A stretch of DNA of 40,496 nt from Sulfurimonas sp. Its GTDB lineage: Bacteria > Campylobacterota > Campylobacteria > Campylobacterales > Sulfurimonadaceae. Position numbers and translations under genes: made by a program. Shown here piece by piece: positions 31,888 through 40,371 of this stretch (its first letter is position 1; each line of letters opens with the position of its first letter). The stretch spans positions 1 through 40,496 of the forward strand of contig JAKISR010000017.1 of assembly GCA_021648465.1 (NCBI GenBank), read 5' to 3'. The notes beneath the pieces were generated by a model. It worked only from the letters and a program-made list of their open reading frames with translations. It did not search any database and had not been told where the DNA came from.

Positions 31888-32836
31888 TCACTTTACTATT
31901 ACAATTAATGATGATAATGGTGTAAAACAATTTAATATTCATCAGATTATGAAAAAAGCTATTATATACATAATTTTTTTTCTTGCTTTTATATCATTAG
32001 TAGCTATAGGTACAATTTTATATTTAAACAGCTCAGTTGATGCTATCGAAGAAAAAAGATTAAATATGCAAGCAGCATACAATTCTTTAAAGATAAAAAA
32101 CCAAGAGCTTGATGATAGTATGAAAAGCACACAATTAGCTTTAATAGATAAGAAAAAAAAGCTTAATGAAGTATCAGATTCACTCTCCGAAATTGAAACT
32201 TTAATTGGGATGTCTCCAGTTCCTGATATGACACTTCAAGAGAGAGCTAATGCAACTAAATTAAGCTCTCAACATATGGCAACTCTTATGCAGTTTATTC
32301 CAAATGGCTCACCAATAAAGTATAAAGGGATAACAAGTAAATTTGGTTATAGAATACACCCAACACTTAAATCAAGAGAGCTTCATCGTGGTATAGATAT
32401 GAAAGCAAAGATGAATACACCTGTGTATTCAACAGCAGATGGAATTGTTGAATGGGCAGGAGTTCATAAAAAAAGTGGTTTTGGAAAACTAATTATATTG
32501 CAACATAATTATGGTTTTAGAGGATACTACGGACATTTAAACAAAATTGTGATAGAATCAGGTAAATTTGTAAAAAAAGGTGATTTAATCGCCTATACTG
32601 GTAACTCTGGAATGAGTAGTGGTCCACATCTGCATTATGAAATCAGGTTTATTCATAGAGCAGTCAATCCTATAGCATTTGTTAAATGGAATGTTAAAAA
32701 CTATAATGATATATTTGAAAAGGAAAAGAAAATACCATGGCAATCTTTAATAACAGCGACAGCACACATCAAAGTACCAAACCCGACACAAACACAACCA
32801 TCATCACAGCTGGCTCTACAATCAAAGGGGAAATGA
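31880..32836 (+). CDS. M23 peptidoglycan endopeptidase (Csd1/Csd2-like)
   Basis: A 318-residue membrane-anchored peptidase. A single transmembrane helix (about 26-49) is followed by a periplasmic coiled coil (55-108) and an LytM/M23 domain. The zinc ligands are His169-x-x-x-Asp173 (ELHRGID) and the second histidine of His250-x-His252 (GPHLHYEI). Helicobacter Csd1 and Csd2 are M23 enzymes that trim peptide cross-links and set helical cell shape together with the bactofilin CcmA encoded next door. The last 100 bases overlap the bactofilin gene in another frame and give a low-complexity tail rich in Gln, Pro and Thr. Only one such gene is present here. Confidence 0.9.
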   Translation: MNNHFTITINDDNGVKQFNIHQIMKKAIIYIIFFLAFISLVAIGTILYLNSSVDAIEEKRLNMQAAYNSLKIKNQELDDSMKSTQLALIDKKKKLNEVSDSLSEIETLIGMSPVPDMTLQERANATKLSSQHMATLMQFIPNGSPIKYKGITSKFGYRIHPTLKSRELHRGIDMKAKMNTPVYSTADGIVEWAGVHKKSGFGKLIILQHNYGFRGYYGHLNKIVIESGKFVKKGDLIAYTGNSGMSSGPHLHYEIRFIHRAVNPIAFVKWNVKNYNDIFEKEKKIPWQSLITATAHIKVPNPTQTQPSSQLALQSKGK

Positions 32837-33201
32837 ATCTTACATGTAATTTATATGTAGACGGTGAATTTGAAGGAGTTATTTACTCACAAAAAGAAGT
32901 TAATATTGGTAAACATGGACATATAAAAGGTGAAGTTTCTACTAAAAGACTTGTTGTTCAAGGCTATATAGAAGGTTCTGTTAACGCCGCAAGAGTTGAA
33001 ATAAAAGCACATGGTAGAGTTAACGGCACTATAGAATCAAGTGAATTAGTAATTGAAGCAAAAGGTATTTTTGAAGGAAATAGTGTTGTAAAAAATGTTT
33101 CAGAAGCTCCAAAAACACCATTATTTGATAAAACAATACCTGTTAATACAGTAACCTCTAATGAAGAAATTTCTTTAAAGATAGAAGAGGAAAAATCATA
33201 A
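32737..33201 (+). CDS. ccmA: Bactofilin (CcmA-like cell-shape scaffold)
   Basis: Bactofilins polymerise into filaments that position cell-wall enzymes. The 154-residue protein begins MAIFNNSDST, has a disordered lead, and then the beta-helical core (about 22-125) of short repeats: TIITAGSTIKGEMNL, YVDGEFEGVIYSQKEVNIGKHGHIKGEV and VVQGYIEGSVNAARVEIKAHGRVNGTI. The start at 32737 lies inside the M23 gene and has AAAAGGAAAAG upstream. The usual bactofilin N-terminus confirms it. The tight linkage with the M23 peptidase and mfd parallels the Helicobacter csd1-ccmA locus. Confidence 0.93.
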   Translation: MAIFNNSDSTHQSTKPDTNTTIITAGSTIKGEMNLTCNLYVDGEFEGVIYSQKEVNIGKHGHIKGEVSTKRLVVQGYIEGSVNAARVEIKAHGRVNGTIESSELVIEAKGIFEGNSVVKNVSEAPKTPLFDKTIPVNTVTSNEEISLKIEEEKS

Positions 33202-33220
33202 TTTATACCAGTTTAATTTA

Positions 33221-36211
33221 ATGCCACAAAATATACTATTTCAATATTTTAAAACTAATCCAAATCAAGATTTAGAACTTTTAATTTGTCAAGATTCTAA
33301 AGAAGCTCAAAGTTTAGAAAGTGTTGCTAAATTTTTTAAGCGAGATGTTTTAGTTTTCCCAGATTTAAGAGCGAGTTTTGGAGATGATCTTAGAGTTTTT
33401 AAAGAGGAGCTACATCAACTATTTTCAACACTCAGAAAGTACTATACAACTAAGAAAAAACCATTAATAATTTCACCACTAAAAACTTTACTTTTTAATT
33501 TACCAAAAGAGAATTTACTACAATCAACTACATTAGAATTTGGCTCAAATATAAACATGAAAATATTTAAAGAGCAGATGTTATTTTGGGGTTATAATTT
33601 TGTTGACATGGTTCAAGTTGAAGGTGAGATATCTTTTCGTGGCGATATTATAGATATTTACGCGCCATCGTCCAAATTACCAATAAGAATTTCACTTTTT
33701 GATGATGAGATAGAGCAGATAAAGTATTTTGAACTAGAGTCCCAAAGAACATTAAAAGAGGAACTTGATAGTTTTGAAATTACTCCAGCTTTTTACTCTT
33801 TAGATGAGCGTGAGTTTGATAGCTTAAATAAAAAAATAGAGTTAAGTGAGTTTGATTCTCTTGTAAAAGATATTGCATCACTTGGTTTTTGGCATTTAGA
33901 GAAAAATAGTGTTAATTTTTTAGATGATAAAAATGTTAAGTTAATAAAAAATTTAGATGCTTTTTTAGTAGATGCATACGCACTAAATTTTCCAACTATC
34001 TCAAGAGAGAATTTTAACCTTGAAATTTTATCAGAATCTGATGATTTTAAAGAGTTAGTTGTAGTTGATGTAAAATCTCTTTTAAAAGTACATAAAAATA
34101 AAAAAATAACAATTATCGCTTCAAATAAAGCATTAATGAAACAAGTTGGATTATTTGAGCTTAAAAATATTACAGAAGTTTATGCTCCATATATTTTAAA
34201 TATTATCTCTAAAAATGAATTGGTTATATCTCTAAATAAACCTGATAAACTTAGACGAAGAAGAAAAAGCTCAATCATGCTTGATGATTTAAAAAAAGGT
34301 GATTATGTTGTTCATGAAGATTATGGAGTCGGGATATTTGAAAGTATTGAGCAGACAGAAATACTTGGTGGAATAAAAGATTTTATAGTTATTAAGTATA
34401 TGGGGGATGATAAGATTTTACTACCAGTAGAAAATTTAGACTTTATAGACCGCTACATAGCCTCTGGAGGCTCAACCCCTGTTTTAGATAGACTTGGTAA
34501 GGGTAGCTTTGGAAAATTAAAAGAGAAGGTTAAAAAACGTCTTATGGAAATTGCAGGGCAGATTGTAAATACTGCAGCGGCAAGAGAGTTAATTAAAGCA
34601 CCAAAAATAGGTATAAATAAAAATGATTTGAAAGAATTTCAAGCACTTTGTGGATTTGAATACACTGGTGATCAAAGTCAATCAGTAAACGAGATAATTA
34701 CTCAAATGAGTTCTGGCCATATAATGGATAGACTTCTTAGTGGTGATGTTGGTTTTGGAAAAACAGAAGTTGCAATGAATGTAATTTTTGCTGCATATAT
34801 GTCAGGTTTTCAATCAGCTTTAATTGTTCCTACTACACTCCTCTCAGCCCAACATTATCGTTCATTAGAGGAAAGATTCAGTGAGCTAGGTTTAAAATAT
34901 TCAAAACTTGATAGATTTGTTTCAAGTAAAGATAAGAAAAATATTATCTCAGCTTTGGCTTCAGGTGATTTGGATGTTGTTGTTGGAACTCACTCTTTAT
35001 TTGGTCTAGATTTTAAAAATCTAGGAGTTGTTATAATAGATGAAGAGCATAAATTTGGTGTAAAACAAAAAGAAAAAATAAAAGAGCTTTACCATAATGT
35101 TCATCTTCTTTCAATGAGTGCTACACCAATCCCACGCTCATTAAATCAAGCATTAAGTTCTATAAAAACTATGTCACAGCTTTTAACCCCACCAAGTGAG
35201 AGATTGGCTGTTAGAACATTTATAAAAGAGTATGAAGAAAAATTTATTAAAGAGGTTATTTTAAGGGAGATTCGCCGCGGTGGACAGATTTTTTATGTTC
35301 ATAATTCTATTGACCATATGCCAACTAAATTAGGGGAACTAAAGGCTCTTCTTCCAGATTTAAGAGTTGTAATGCTTCACTCTAAAATATCAGCAATCCA
35401 AACTGAAAAAGAGCTTTTAAAATTTGAAGCTGGAGAGTATGATTTAATGTTAGCTACTTCTATTATTGAATCTGGAATACATATGCCTAATGTAAATACT
35501 ATTTTAGTAGATGGTGCAGATAGGTTTGGTATAGCAGATTTACATCAGCTTCGTGGTCGTGTAGGACGTGGTAGTGTAGAGGGATTTGCATATTTTATAG
35601 TGAAGAGTAAAGAGAATTTGACAGATGAAGCAAAAAAAAGACTTTTAGCATTAGAATCAAACTCATTTTTAGGTAGTGGTTCAGTTTTAGCTTATCATGA
35701 TTTAGAGATTCGTGGTGGTGGTAATCTTGTTGGTGATGCACAAAGTGGACATATTAAAAATATAGGATATTCACTATACCTTAGAATGTTAGAGGATGCT
35801 ATAAAACTACTTAGTAATACTATGGAAAACGAAAAGGCAAAAGTTGATATTAAATTAACAATTTCTGCTTTTATATCTGATGAAATAGTTAAAGAAGATA
35901 GACTTCGCCTAGACATTTATAGAAGACTCTCAGCTTCTCAAGAGGCAGTTGAAATATATGAAATTCAAGAAGAAGTTATAGATAGATTTGGAGAATTAGA
36001 TACTCCCACTTTACAATTTTTTGAGCTAATGGTCATCAAACTTTTAAGTTTAGGTAAAAAAATAAGATCAGTCTCTAGTTATGGACAAAATATAACTTTT
36101 TCATACCTAAATGATTCAAAGGAAAGTATAAAAGCTGATTCCAAAGATGATGATGATATAATAAAAACAGTGCTTTATTATCTTAGAAATTCTAAACCAA
36201 AGGTACTTTAG
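33221..36211 (+). CDS. mfd: Transcription-repair coupling factor
   Basis: Mfd removes RNA polymerase stalled at DNA damage and recruits UvrA. The 996-residue protein has the N-terminal UvrB-like module (VEGEISFRGDIIDIYAPSS), the RNA-polymerase-interacting CarD/RID-like domain (DLKKGDYVVHEDYGVGIFESIEQ), and a superfamily 2 translocase with Walker A GDVGFGKT at 508-515, DEEH at 607-610, SMSATPIPRSL and RGRVGRG. A C-terminal TRCF domain follows. It is somewhat shorter than the E. coli protein (1148), which is usual for this phylum. It follows ccmA by 19 bases and ends the cell-shape cluster. Confidence 0.96.
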   Translation: MPQNILFQYFKTNPNQDLELLICQDSKEAQSLESVAKFFKRDVLVFPDLRASFGDDLRVFKEELHQLFSTLRKYYTTKKKPLIISPLKTLLFNLPKENLLQSTTLEFGSNINMKIFKEQMLFWGYNFVDMVQVEGEISFRGDIIDIYAPSSKLPIRISLFDDEIEQIKYFELESQRTLKEELDSFEITPAFYSLDEREFDSLNKKIELSEFDSLVKDIASLGFWHLEKNSVNFLDDKNVKLIKNLDAFLVDAYALNFPTISRENFNLEILSESDDFKELVVVDVKSLLKVHKNKKITIIASNKALMKQVGLFELKNITEVYAPYILNIISKNELVISLNKPDKLRRRRKSSIMLDDLKKGDYVVHEDYGVGIFESIEQTEILGGIKDFIVIKYMGDDKILLPVENLDFIDRYIASGGSTPVLDRLGKGSFGKLKEKVKKRLMEIAGQIVNTAAARELIKAPKIGINKNDLKEFQALCGFEYTGDQSQSVNEIITQMSSGHIMDRLLSGDVGFGKTEVAMNVIFAAYMSGFQSALIVPTTLLSAQHYRSLEERFSELGLKYSKLDRFVSSKDKKNIISALASGDLDVVVGTHSLFGLDFKNLGVVIIDEEHKFGVKQKEKIKELYHNVHLLSMSATPIPRSLNQALSSIKTMSQLLTPPSERLAVRTFIKEYEEKFIKEVILREIRRGGQIFYVHNSIDHMPTKLGELKALLPDLRVVMLHSKISAIQTEKELLKFEAGEYDLMLATSIIESGIHMPNVNTILVDGADRFGIADLHQLRGRVGRGSVEGFAYFIVKSKENLTDEAKKRLLALESNSFLGSGSVLAYHDLEIRGGGNLVGDAQSGHIKNIGYSLYLRMLEDAIKLLSNTMENEKAKVDIKLTISAFISDEIVKEDRLRLDIYRRLSASQEAVEIYEIQEEVIDRFGELDTPTLQFFELMVIKLLSLGKKIRSVSSYGQNITFSYLNDSKESIKADSKDDDDIIKTVLYYLRNSKPKVL

Positions 36212-36229
36212 AAGTATTTATTTCCTAAG

Positions 36230-36763
36230 TCAATTATTTATTAATTGTTTTGCTTCACTAATAGAGATATTATTGGTGATATAGTATAGGGCATCACTTG
36301 CAGTAAAACCTGCTTCTTTCCATTTTCTAGCTTTATTTAGCGGGATGTTGTTTCTCATAAAAAAGTTAGCTTCTTGAAGCCTTCTTTTTATTTTTTCAGC
36401 TTTTATCTTTTCAATTTCCATTTTTTCAGCTTTTATTTTTTTTATTTTATCTAGCTTTTTGTGCTTCTCTTTTGCCAATAAATCGCAAGAAATAGTATCC
36501 CCTCTATTACAAGATATATTAAGATATCTTTTTGCTTTTTTGATATTTGTTTTTACGCCATCACCATTCATATACATATTGCCAAGTGATACACATGCTT
36601 CAGAAAACCCCATATAACAACCTCTGTTATATAAATCTATAGCTTCTTTATAGTTTTTTGTTTTATATGCTTTATGAGCTTTATACATAAATTCTGGTTG
36701 TATATTAGCACTTAAGTTTATGCAAAAGAATAGTAAAGCTAGAGTAATAGTTGTTTTTTTCAA
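36230..36763 (-). CDS. Secreted Sel1-repeat protein with paired cysteines
   Basis: A 177-residue protein with a signal peptide (about 1-19, KTTITLALLFFCINLSA) and one to two Sel1-type repeats (KNYKEAIDLYNRGCYMGFSEACVSLGNMYMNGDGVKTNIKKAKRYLNISCNRGDTISCDLL). Cysteines occur in pairs eight residues apart within each repeat, as in the disulphide-stapled Hcp family of Helicobacter and Campylobacter. A highly charged helix (about 100-130, KIKAEK repeats) and a short C-terminal helical motif (ARKWKEAGFTASDALYYI) follow. It is probably a periplasmic protein-protein interaction module. The gene converges with mfd and diverges from the YmdB-type gene. Confidence 0.78.
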   Translation of the reverse strand: MKKTTITLALLFFCINLSANIQPEFMYKAHKAYKTKNYKEAIDLYNRGCYMGFSEACVSLGNMYMNGDGVKTNIKKAKRYLNISCNRGDTISCDLLAKEKHKKLDKIKKIKAEKMEIEKIKAEKIKRRLQEANFFMRNNIPLNKARKWKEAGFTASDALYYITNNISISEAKQLINN

Positions 36764-36835
36764 AATATTCCTAGTTTTATGAGGTAAAATTATTTTTTAA
36801 TTATTTTATCTAAAAATAAATATTATAAACTTAGA

Positions 36836-36841
36836 TATAAT
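36836..36841 (+). promoter_or_regulatory. Candidate -10 box for the YmdB-type gene
   Basis: TATAAT lies 28 bases upstream of the start codon at 36870, in the AT-rich spacer shared with the divergent Sel1-repeat gene. Confidence 0.5.
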
Positions 36842-36869
36842 TTCAATAAATTAATATAAGAATAAAATA

Positions 36870-37682
36870 ATGAAAATTGCATTTATAGGTGATATTGTAG
36901 GTCGTCCTGGTCGTGAGATGCTAAAAGAGTATCTACCAAAAATAAAAAAAGAGTATGAGGTAGATTTTGTAATTGCAAATTATGAAAATGTCTCTCATGG
37001 TTTCGGAATGACACCTAAAAATGCAAATGAGATAGTTTCTTATGGTATTGATTGTATGACTGGTGGAAATCATTCTTGGGATAAAAAAGAGATTAAAACA
37101 TTGTTTAATACACATGAAATATTACGACCTCATAATTACCCTGATAGCGTAGAGGGAACTGGTTGTAAGGTTTATGATATTGCAGGAGAGAAACTTGCTG
37201 TTTTAAATCTAATGGGGCATTACTCTATGCCATATTGTGATAATGCATTTTCAAATGCTAAAAATACAGTTGAATCTTTACATAGGGATGGTATTAAAAA
37301 TATTTTTATAGATTTCCATGCAGAAGCTACTAGCGAGAAAAGAGGCATGATGATGCTTCTTCAAGGTAAGGTAAGTGCTATTATTGGAACGCACACACAT
37401 GTCTCAACTGATGATTTTCAAATCTCACAAGGTACAGCATATCTAAGTGATATGGGGCTTACTGGTTGTAGAGATAATATTATAGGAATGGATAAAAAAG
37501 CACCTTTAAAACAGTTTTTTACTGGTCTTAAAAGTCATTTTGATGTTCCAAAAAAATGTAAAAAAATACTTCAGATGGTTATATTAGAAATAAATGATGG
37601 AAAATGCTTAAGTGCATTTAAAATAAAACAATTTGATGATGGAAGAATTATTAAAAGTGATGCTTGGACTGAGGAGGATTAA
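36870..37682 (+). CDS. YmdB-family metallophosphoesterase
   Basis: A 270-residue calcineurin-like phosphoesterase of the YmdB/TIGR00282 group. Metal-binding residues appear in MKIAFIGDIVGRPGREM (Asp8), VIANYENVSHGFGMT (Glu and Asn), MTGGNHSWDKKEI (Asn-His) and the C-terminal DFHAEATSEKRGM and GTHTHVSTDD. Members hydrolyse 2',3'-cyclic nucleotides in vitro and influence biofilm and motility decisions in Bacillus. Here no partner such as rny is adjacent. The stop directly abuts that of the convergent 37683-38138 gene. Confidence 0.92.
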   Translation: MKIAFIGDIVGRPGREMLKEYLPKIKKEYEVDFVIANYENVSHGFGMTPKNANEIVSYGIDCMTGGNHSWDKKEIKTLFNTHEILRPHNYPDSVEGTGCKVYDIAGEKLAVLNLMGHYSMPYCDNAFSNAKNTVESLHRDGIKNIFIDFHAEATSEKRGMMMLLQGKVSAIIGTHTHVSTDDFQISQGTAYLSDMGLTGCRDNIIGMDKKAPLKQFFTGLKSHFDVPKKCKKILQMVILEINDGKCLSAFKIKQFDDGRIIKSDAWTEED

Positions 37683-38138
37683 TTAGGCGGTTATTTTATA
37701 ATATTTGTCATTCTCTAAGTAAGTATTTACCATGATATTTCGTAAGTTTTTATTTTTTAATTCTTGAATATTTTGAGGTAGAGAGTTCTCTATGGGGTTT
37801 GCATTGCTAAGTGTCATAGTTGATTTTTTTAGTAGTGAAAATATTTTTGAATTTTCTTCATAAGCATTTTTGGCATTTTTCATATCTTTTGCTTTTTGAA
37901 ATTTTATCTCATCAGGAGTTTTTATATCTTCTTGAAGCTTTTGTTGATTATTAAAAGATTTATAATTATGAACATAGTCTATAGGCAGATTTTTATGTGT
38001 ATAAAGTTTTTGAACTTGTGTTTCTAAAAGTTTAGAAGCAGATGATTTTAATTCATCTTTTTTATTATTAATATGTTTTTGATTTATTTTATCTGATGTA
38101 TTTGCACTGATATATGTAGTGTACGATGAAACAAACAT
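37683..38138 (-). CDS. Hypothetical protein, unrecognised
   Basis: A 151-residue, Lys/Asn/Ser-rich, largely helical and hydrophilic protein without signal peptide, membrane segment or cysteines. The frame can be extended one codon to a GTG, but the ATG at 38138 has GGAG at suitable distance. The start MFVSSYTTYISANTSDKINQ and an abundance of Gln and Asn resemble the flexible cytoplasmic or type-III-exported proteins common in flagellated bacteria, but no family is recognised. It faces the convergent YmdB-type gene without a spacer and diverges from the two-component system. Confidence 0.6.
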   Translation of the reverse strand: MFVSSYTTYISANTSDKINQKHINNKKDELKSSASKLLETQVQKLYTHKNLPIDYVHNYKSFNNQQKLQEDIKTPDEIKFQKAKDMKNAKNAYEENSKIFSLLKKSTMTLSNANPIENSLPQNIQELKNKNLRNIMVNTYLENDKYYKITA

Positions 38139-38230
38139 CACATTCTCCTTTACTACTATTATAAATTAAATGAGCTTTATTTTGTATAAATTATAAATTT
38201 TAATTATTTTTGTTTTTAATATGGTATTTT

Positions 38231-38239
38231 TGATACAAT
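38231..38239 (+). promoter_or_regulatory. Extended -10 promoter of the two-component operon
   Basis: TGATACAAT, an extended -10 element preceded by a T tract, lies 28 bases upstream of the response regulator start. TTTAGGA just before the ATG is the ribosome-binding sequence. Confidence 0.55.
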
Positions 38240-38267
38240 AATAAAAAGATACTTTTAGGAATATTTT

Positions 38268-38942
38268 ATGAAAGCAAAGATAGTTATAGTTGAAGATGAA
38301 GAAGATTTACTAGAACTACTTGAATATAACTTAACTAAAGAAGGTTTTGAGGTTATAGGCTTTTTAAATACTAAAACAGTGGAGCAAATGCTTATAGAAG
38401 AGGATGTTGATATCTTGATAATGGATAGAAACTTACCTGGTGTTGAGGGTAGTGAATTTGTTCAAGTATTAAGAAAAAATGGTTTTACAATACCAGTGAT
38501 TTATTTAAGTGCAAAAAGTAGAGAGTCAGATATAGAAGAGGGATTTTTAAGAGGGGGAGATGATTATTTAACTAAACCCTTTAATATGAAAGAGTTAATT
38601 TTAAGAGTAAAAGCAATTTTACGTAGAACAAGTAAAAAAGATGAGGATGAAATTCTTATATATAAAGATATAACTTTAGATAAGAGTTCAAGAGAGTTAA
38701 ATATTGATGGAAAAAATATTGATATAACTAAACTAGAGTTTAATCTTCTTTGTGAATTTGTTATAAACAAGGGCAATGTACTTGAGCGTGATTACTTACT
38801 GGAAAATGTTTGGGATGATGCTGAGGAGTATCAGTATAAAACTGTAAATGTTGCGATAAATCGCTTAAAAGAAAAGATTGATCCAGATAAAAGTAAGGAC
38901 TATATACAAACTGTTAGGGGAGTAGGATACAAGTTGTGTTAA
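38268..38942 (+). CDS. OmpR/PhoB-family response regulator
   Basis: A 224-residue regulator. The receiver domain (1-118) has the acidic pocket Glu9-Asp10-Glu11, the phosphoacceptor Asp53 in LIMDRNLPG, Ser81 in YLSAK and Lys103 in GGDDYLTKPF. The C-terminal winged helix (about 130-224) ends with the typical YQYKTVNVAINRLKEKIDPDK...IQTVRGVGYKL. It should activate or repress genes when phosphorylated by the kinase encoded directly downstream, which overlaps it by 7 bases. The input signal and targets are unknown. The PhoB-like ending does not prove a phosphate role. Confidence 0.94.
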   Translation: MKAKIVIVEDEEDLLELLEYNLTKEGFEVIGFLNTKTVEQMLIEEDVDILIMDRNLPGVEGSEFVQVLRKNGFTIPVIYLSAKSRESDIEEGFLRGGDDYLTKPFNMKELILRVKAILRRTSKKDEDEILIYKDITLDKSSRELNIDGKNIDITKLEFNLLCEFVINKGNVLERDYLLENVWDDAEEYQYKTVNVAINRLKEKIDPDKSKDYIQTVRGVGYKLC

Positions 38943-40330
38943 AAATACACCAGATATTTATTCTTAAGTTCTTGATTCTTTTTATAGGAACTTTAGCAGT
39001 TACAGCCTTTGTTAGTTATATAGCTCTTAAAACTACTATTATTGAACAAAATAAACAACATTTAAAAAATGCTATAGAATTCATAGAGATGGAGTTACAA
39101 AGTAAAGATAATTTAGATGAACTAGTATCGAAAGTGAATGATAAAACCTCTTTAAGAGTAACTATAATTAATAGTGAAGGAATTGTTTTAGCAGAATCTA
39201 ATGCAGATAAAAATAGTATGGATAACCACTCTAACAGATATGAAATTTTGCAATCAAATAACAACAAATATGGGGATATAACAAGATACTCTAAAACACT
39301 AAAAGTTGATTTTTTGTATGTTGCTAAAAGAATTTCTTATGATACTAAAAGTGTATATATTAGGTTGTCTAAGAGTTTATCTCAAGTTATGGACGAGTTT
39401 TATACTCTCTGGTATAGATTGTTTTTTGTATTTTTAGGAATTATTTTTATAGCTACATATTTATCAAGAAATATGAGTCAAAAAATAGTTTATGATATTG
39501 AACAAATAACTTCTTATCTTGATGAAATATCAAATAAAAACTATAAAGCAGTTGTTAAAACAAAGTACTTTTATGAGTTTTTACAAATCTCACTTCTACT
39601 TAAAAACTTAGTAAAAAAACTAGATAAAAATGATAGAAAAAAAATAAAAAATATGGCAAGATTAAGACTCATAAATAAACAAAGAAATGATATTTTATCT
39701 GCGCTTTCTCATGAGTTTAAAAATCCAGTAGCTTCTATAATAGGGTATGCTCAAACAATTCAAGAAGATAATGATATGCCAGAAAATATTCGTAATAAAT
39801 TTTTATCAAAAATCAGCTCAAATGGTAATAAAATTTCTAAAATGCTAGATAGACTCGCTTTATCTGTAAAACTTGAAAATGATGATTTAGATATTAAAAA
39901 AAGTGAATTTGAAATTAAAAAACTATGCAATGAAGTTGCTTCAAATTTAGCCTCAAAACATAAAGATAGAGAGATAATTGTTGAGGTGGATGAAGCAGTT
40001 ATCTTAAGTGATAAAACGATGATGGAGTTAGTTCTTATAAACCTCGTGGATAATGCACTTAAATACTCAAACAACGATGTAAAAATTACTTTTAAAGGTA
40101 AAAAAATCTCTATAATTGATAGTGGAATAGGAATTAAAAAAGATGACTTAGATAAAGTAACAAGTAAGTTTTACAGAGTAGATAAGAATAGCTGGGATAA
40201 TTCCATGGGGATAGGTTTAGCTATGGTTTCTTATATACTAAAATCATTAGAAACATCCCTTGATATAGAGTCTGAATTTACAAAAGGCTCGAAGTTTAGT
40301 TTTAGTGTTAAGGGGATGATAAAAAATTAA
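38936..40330 (+). CDS. Sensor histidine kinase
   Basis: A 464-residue inner-membrane kinase. Two transmembrane helices (about 8-30 and 160-177) enclose a periplasmic sensor domain of about 125 residues. HAMP-like linker sequence and a coiled segment follow. The dimerisation domain has the phosphorylated His259 in ALSHEFKNPVASIIGYAQ, and the ATPase domain has the N box LINLVDNALKYSN, the G1 box IDSGIGIKKDDL and the G2 box GIGLAMVSYIL. All motifs are intact. The start is a GTG overlapping the regulator gene. An IS256-type element lies about 40 bases after its stop. Confidence 0.93.
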   Translation: MLKIHQIFILKFLILFIGTLAVTAFVSYIALKTTIIEQNKQHLKNAIEFIEMELQSKDNLDELVSKVNDKTSLRVTIINSEGIVLAESNADKNSMDNHSNRYEILQSNNNKYGDITRYSKTLKVDFLYVAKRISYDTKSVYIRLSKSLSQVMDEFYTLWYRLFFVFLGIIFIATYLSRNMSQKIVYDIEQITSYLDEISNKNYKAVVKTKYFYEFLQISLLLKNLVKKLDKNDRKKIKNMARLRLINKQRNDILSALSHEFKNPVASIIGYAQTIQEDNDMPENIRNKFLSKISSNGNKISKMLDRLALSVKLENDDLDIKKSEFEIKKLCNEVASNLASKHKDREIIVEVDEAVILSDKTMMELVLINLVDNALKYSNNDVKITFKGKKISIIDSGIGIKKDDLDKVTSKFYRVDKNSWDNSMGIGLAMVSYILKSLETSLDIESEFTKGSKFSFSVKGMIKN

Positions 40331-40371
40331 CTAATTTTTAAAACTTTTAAATACAATCATTAATATTTTTT

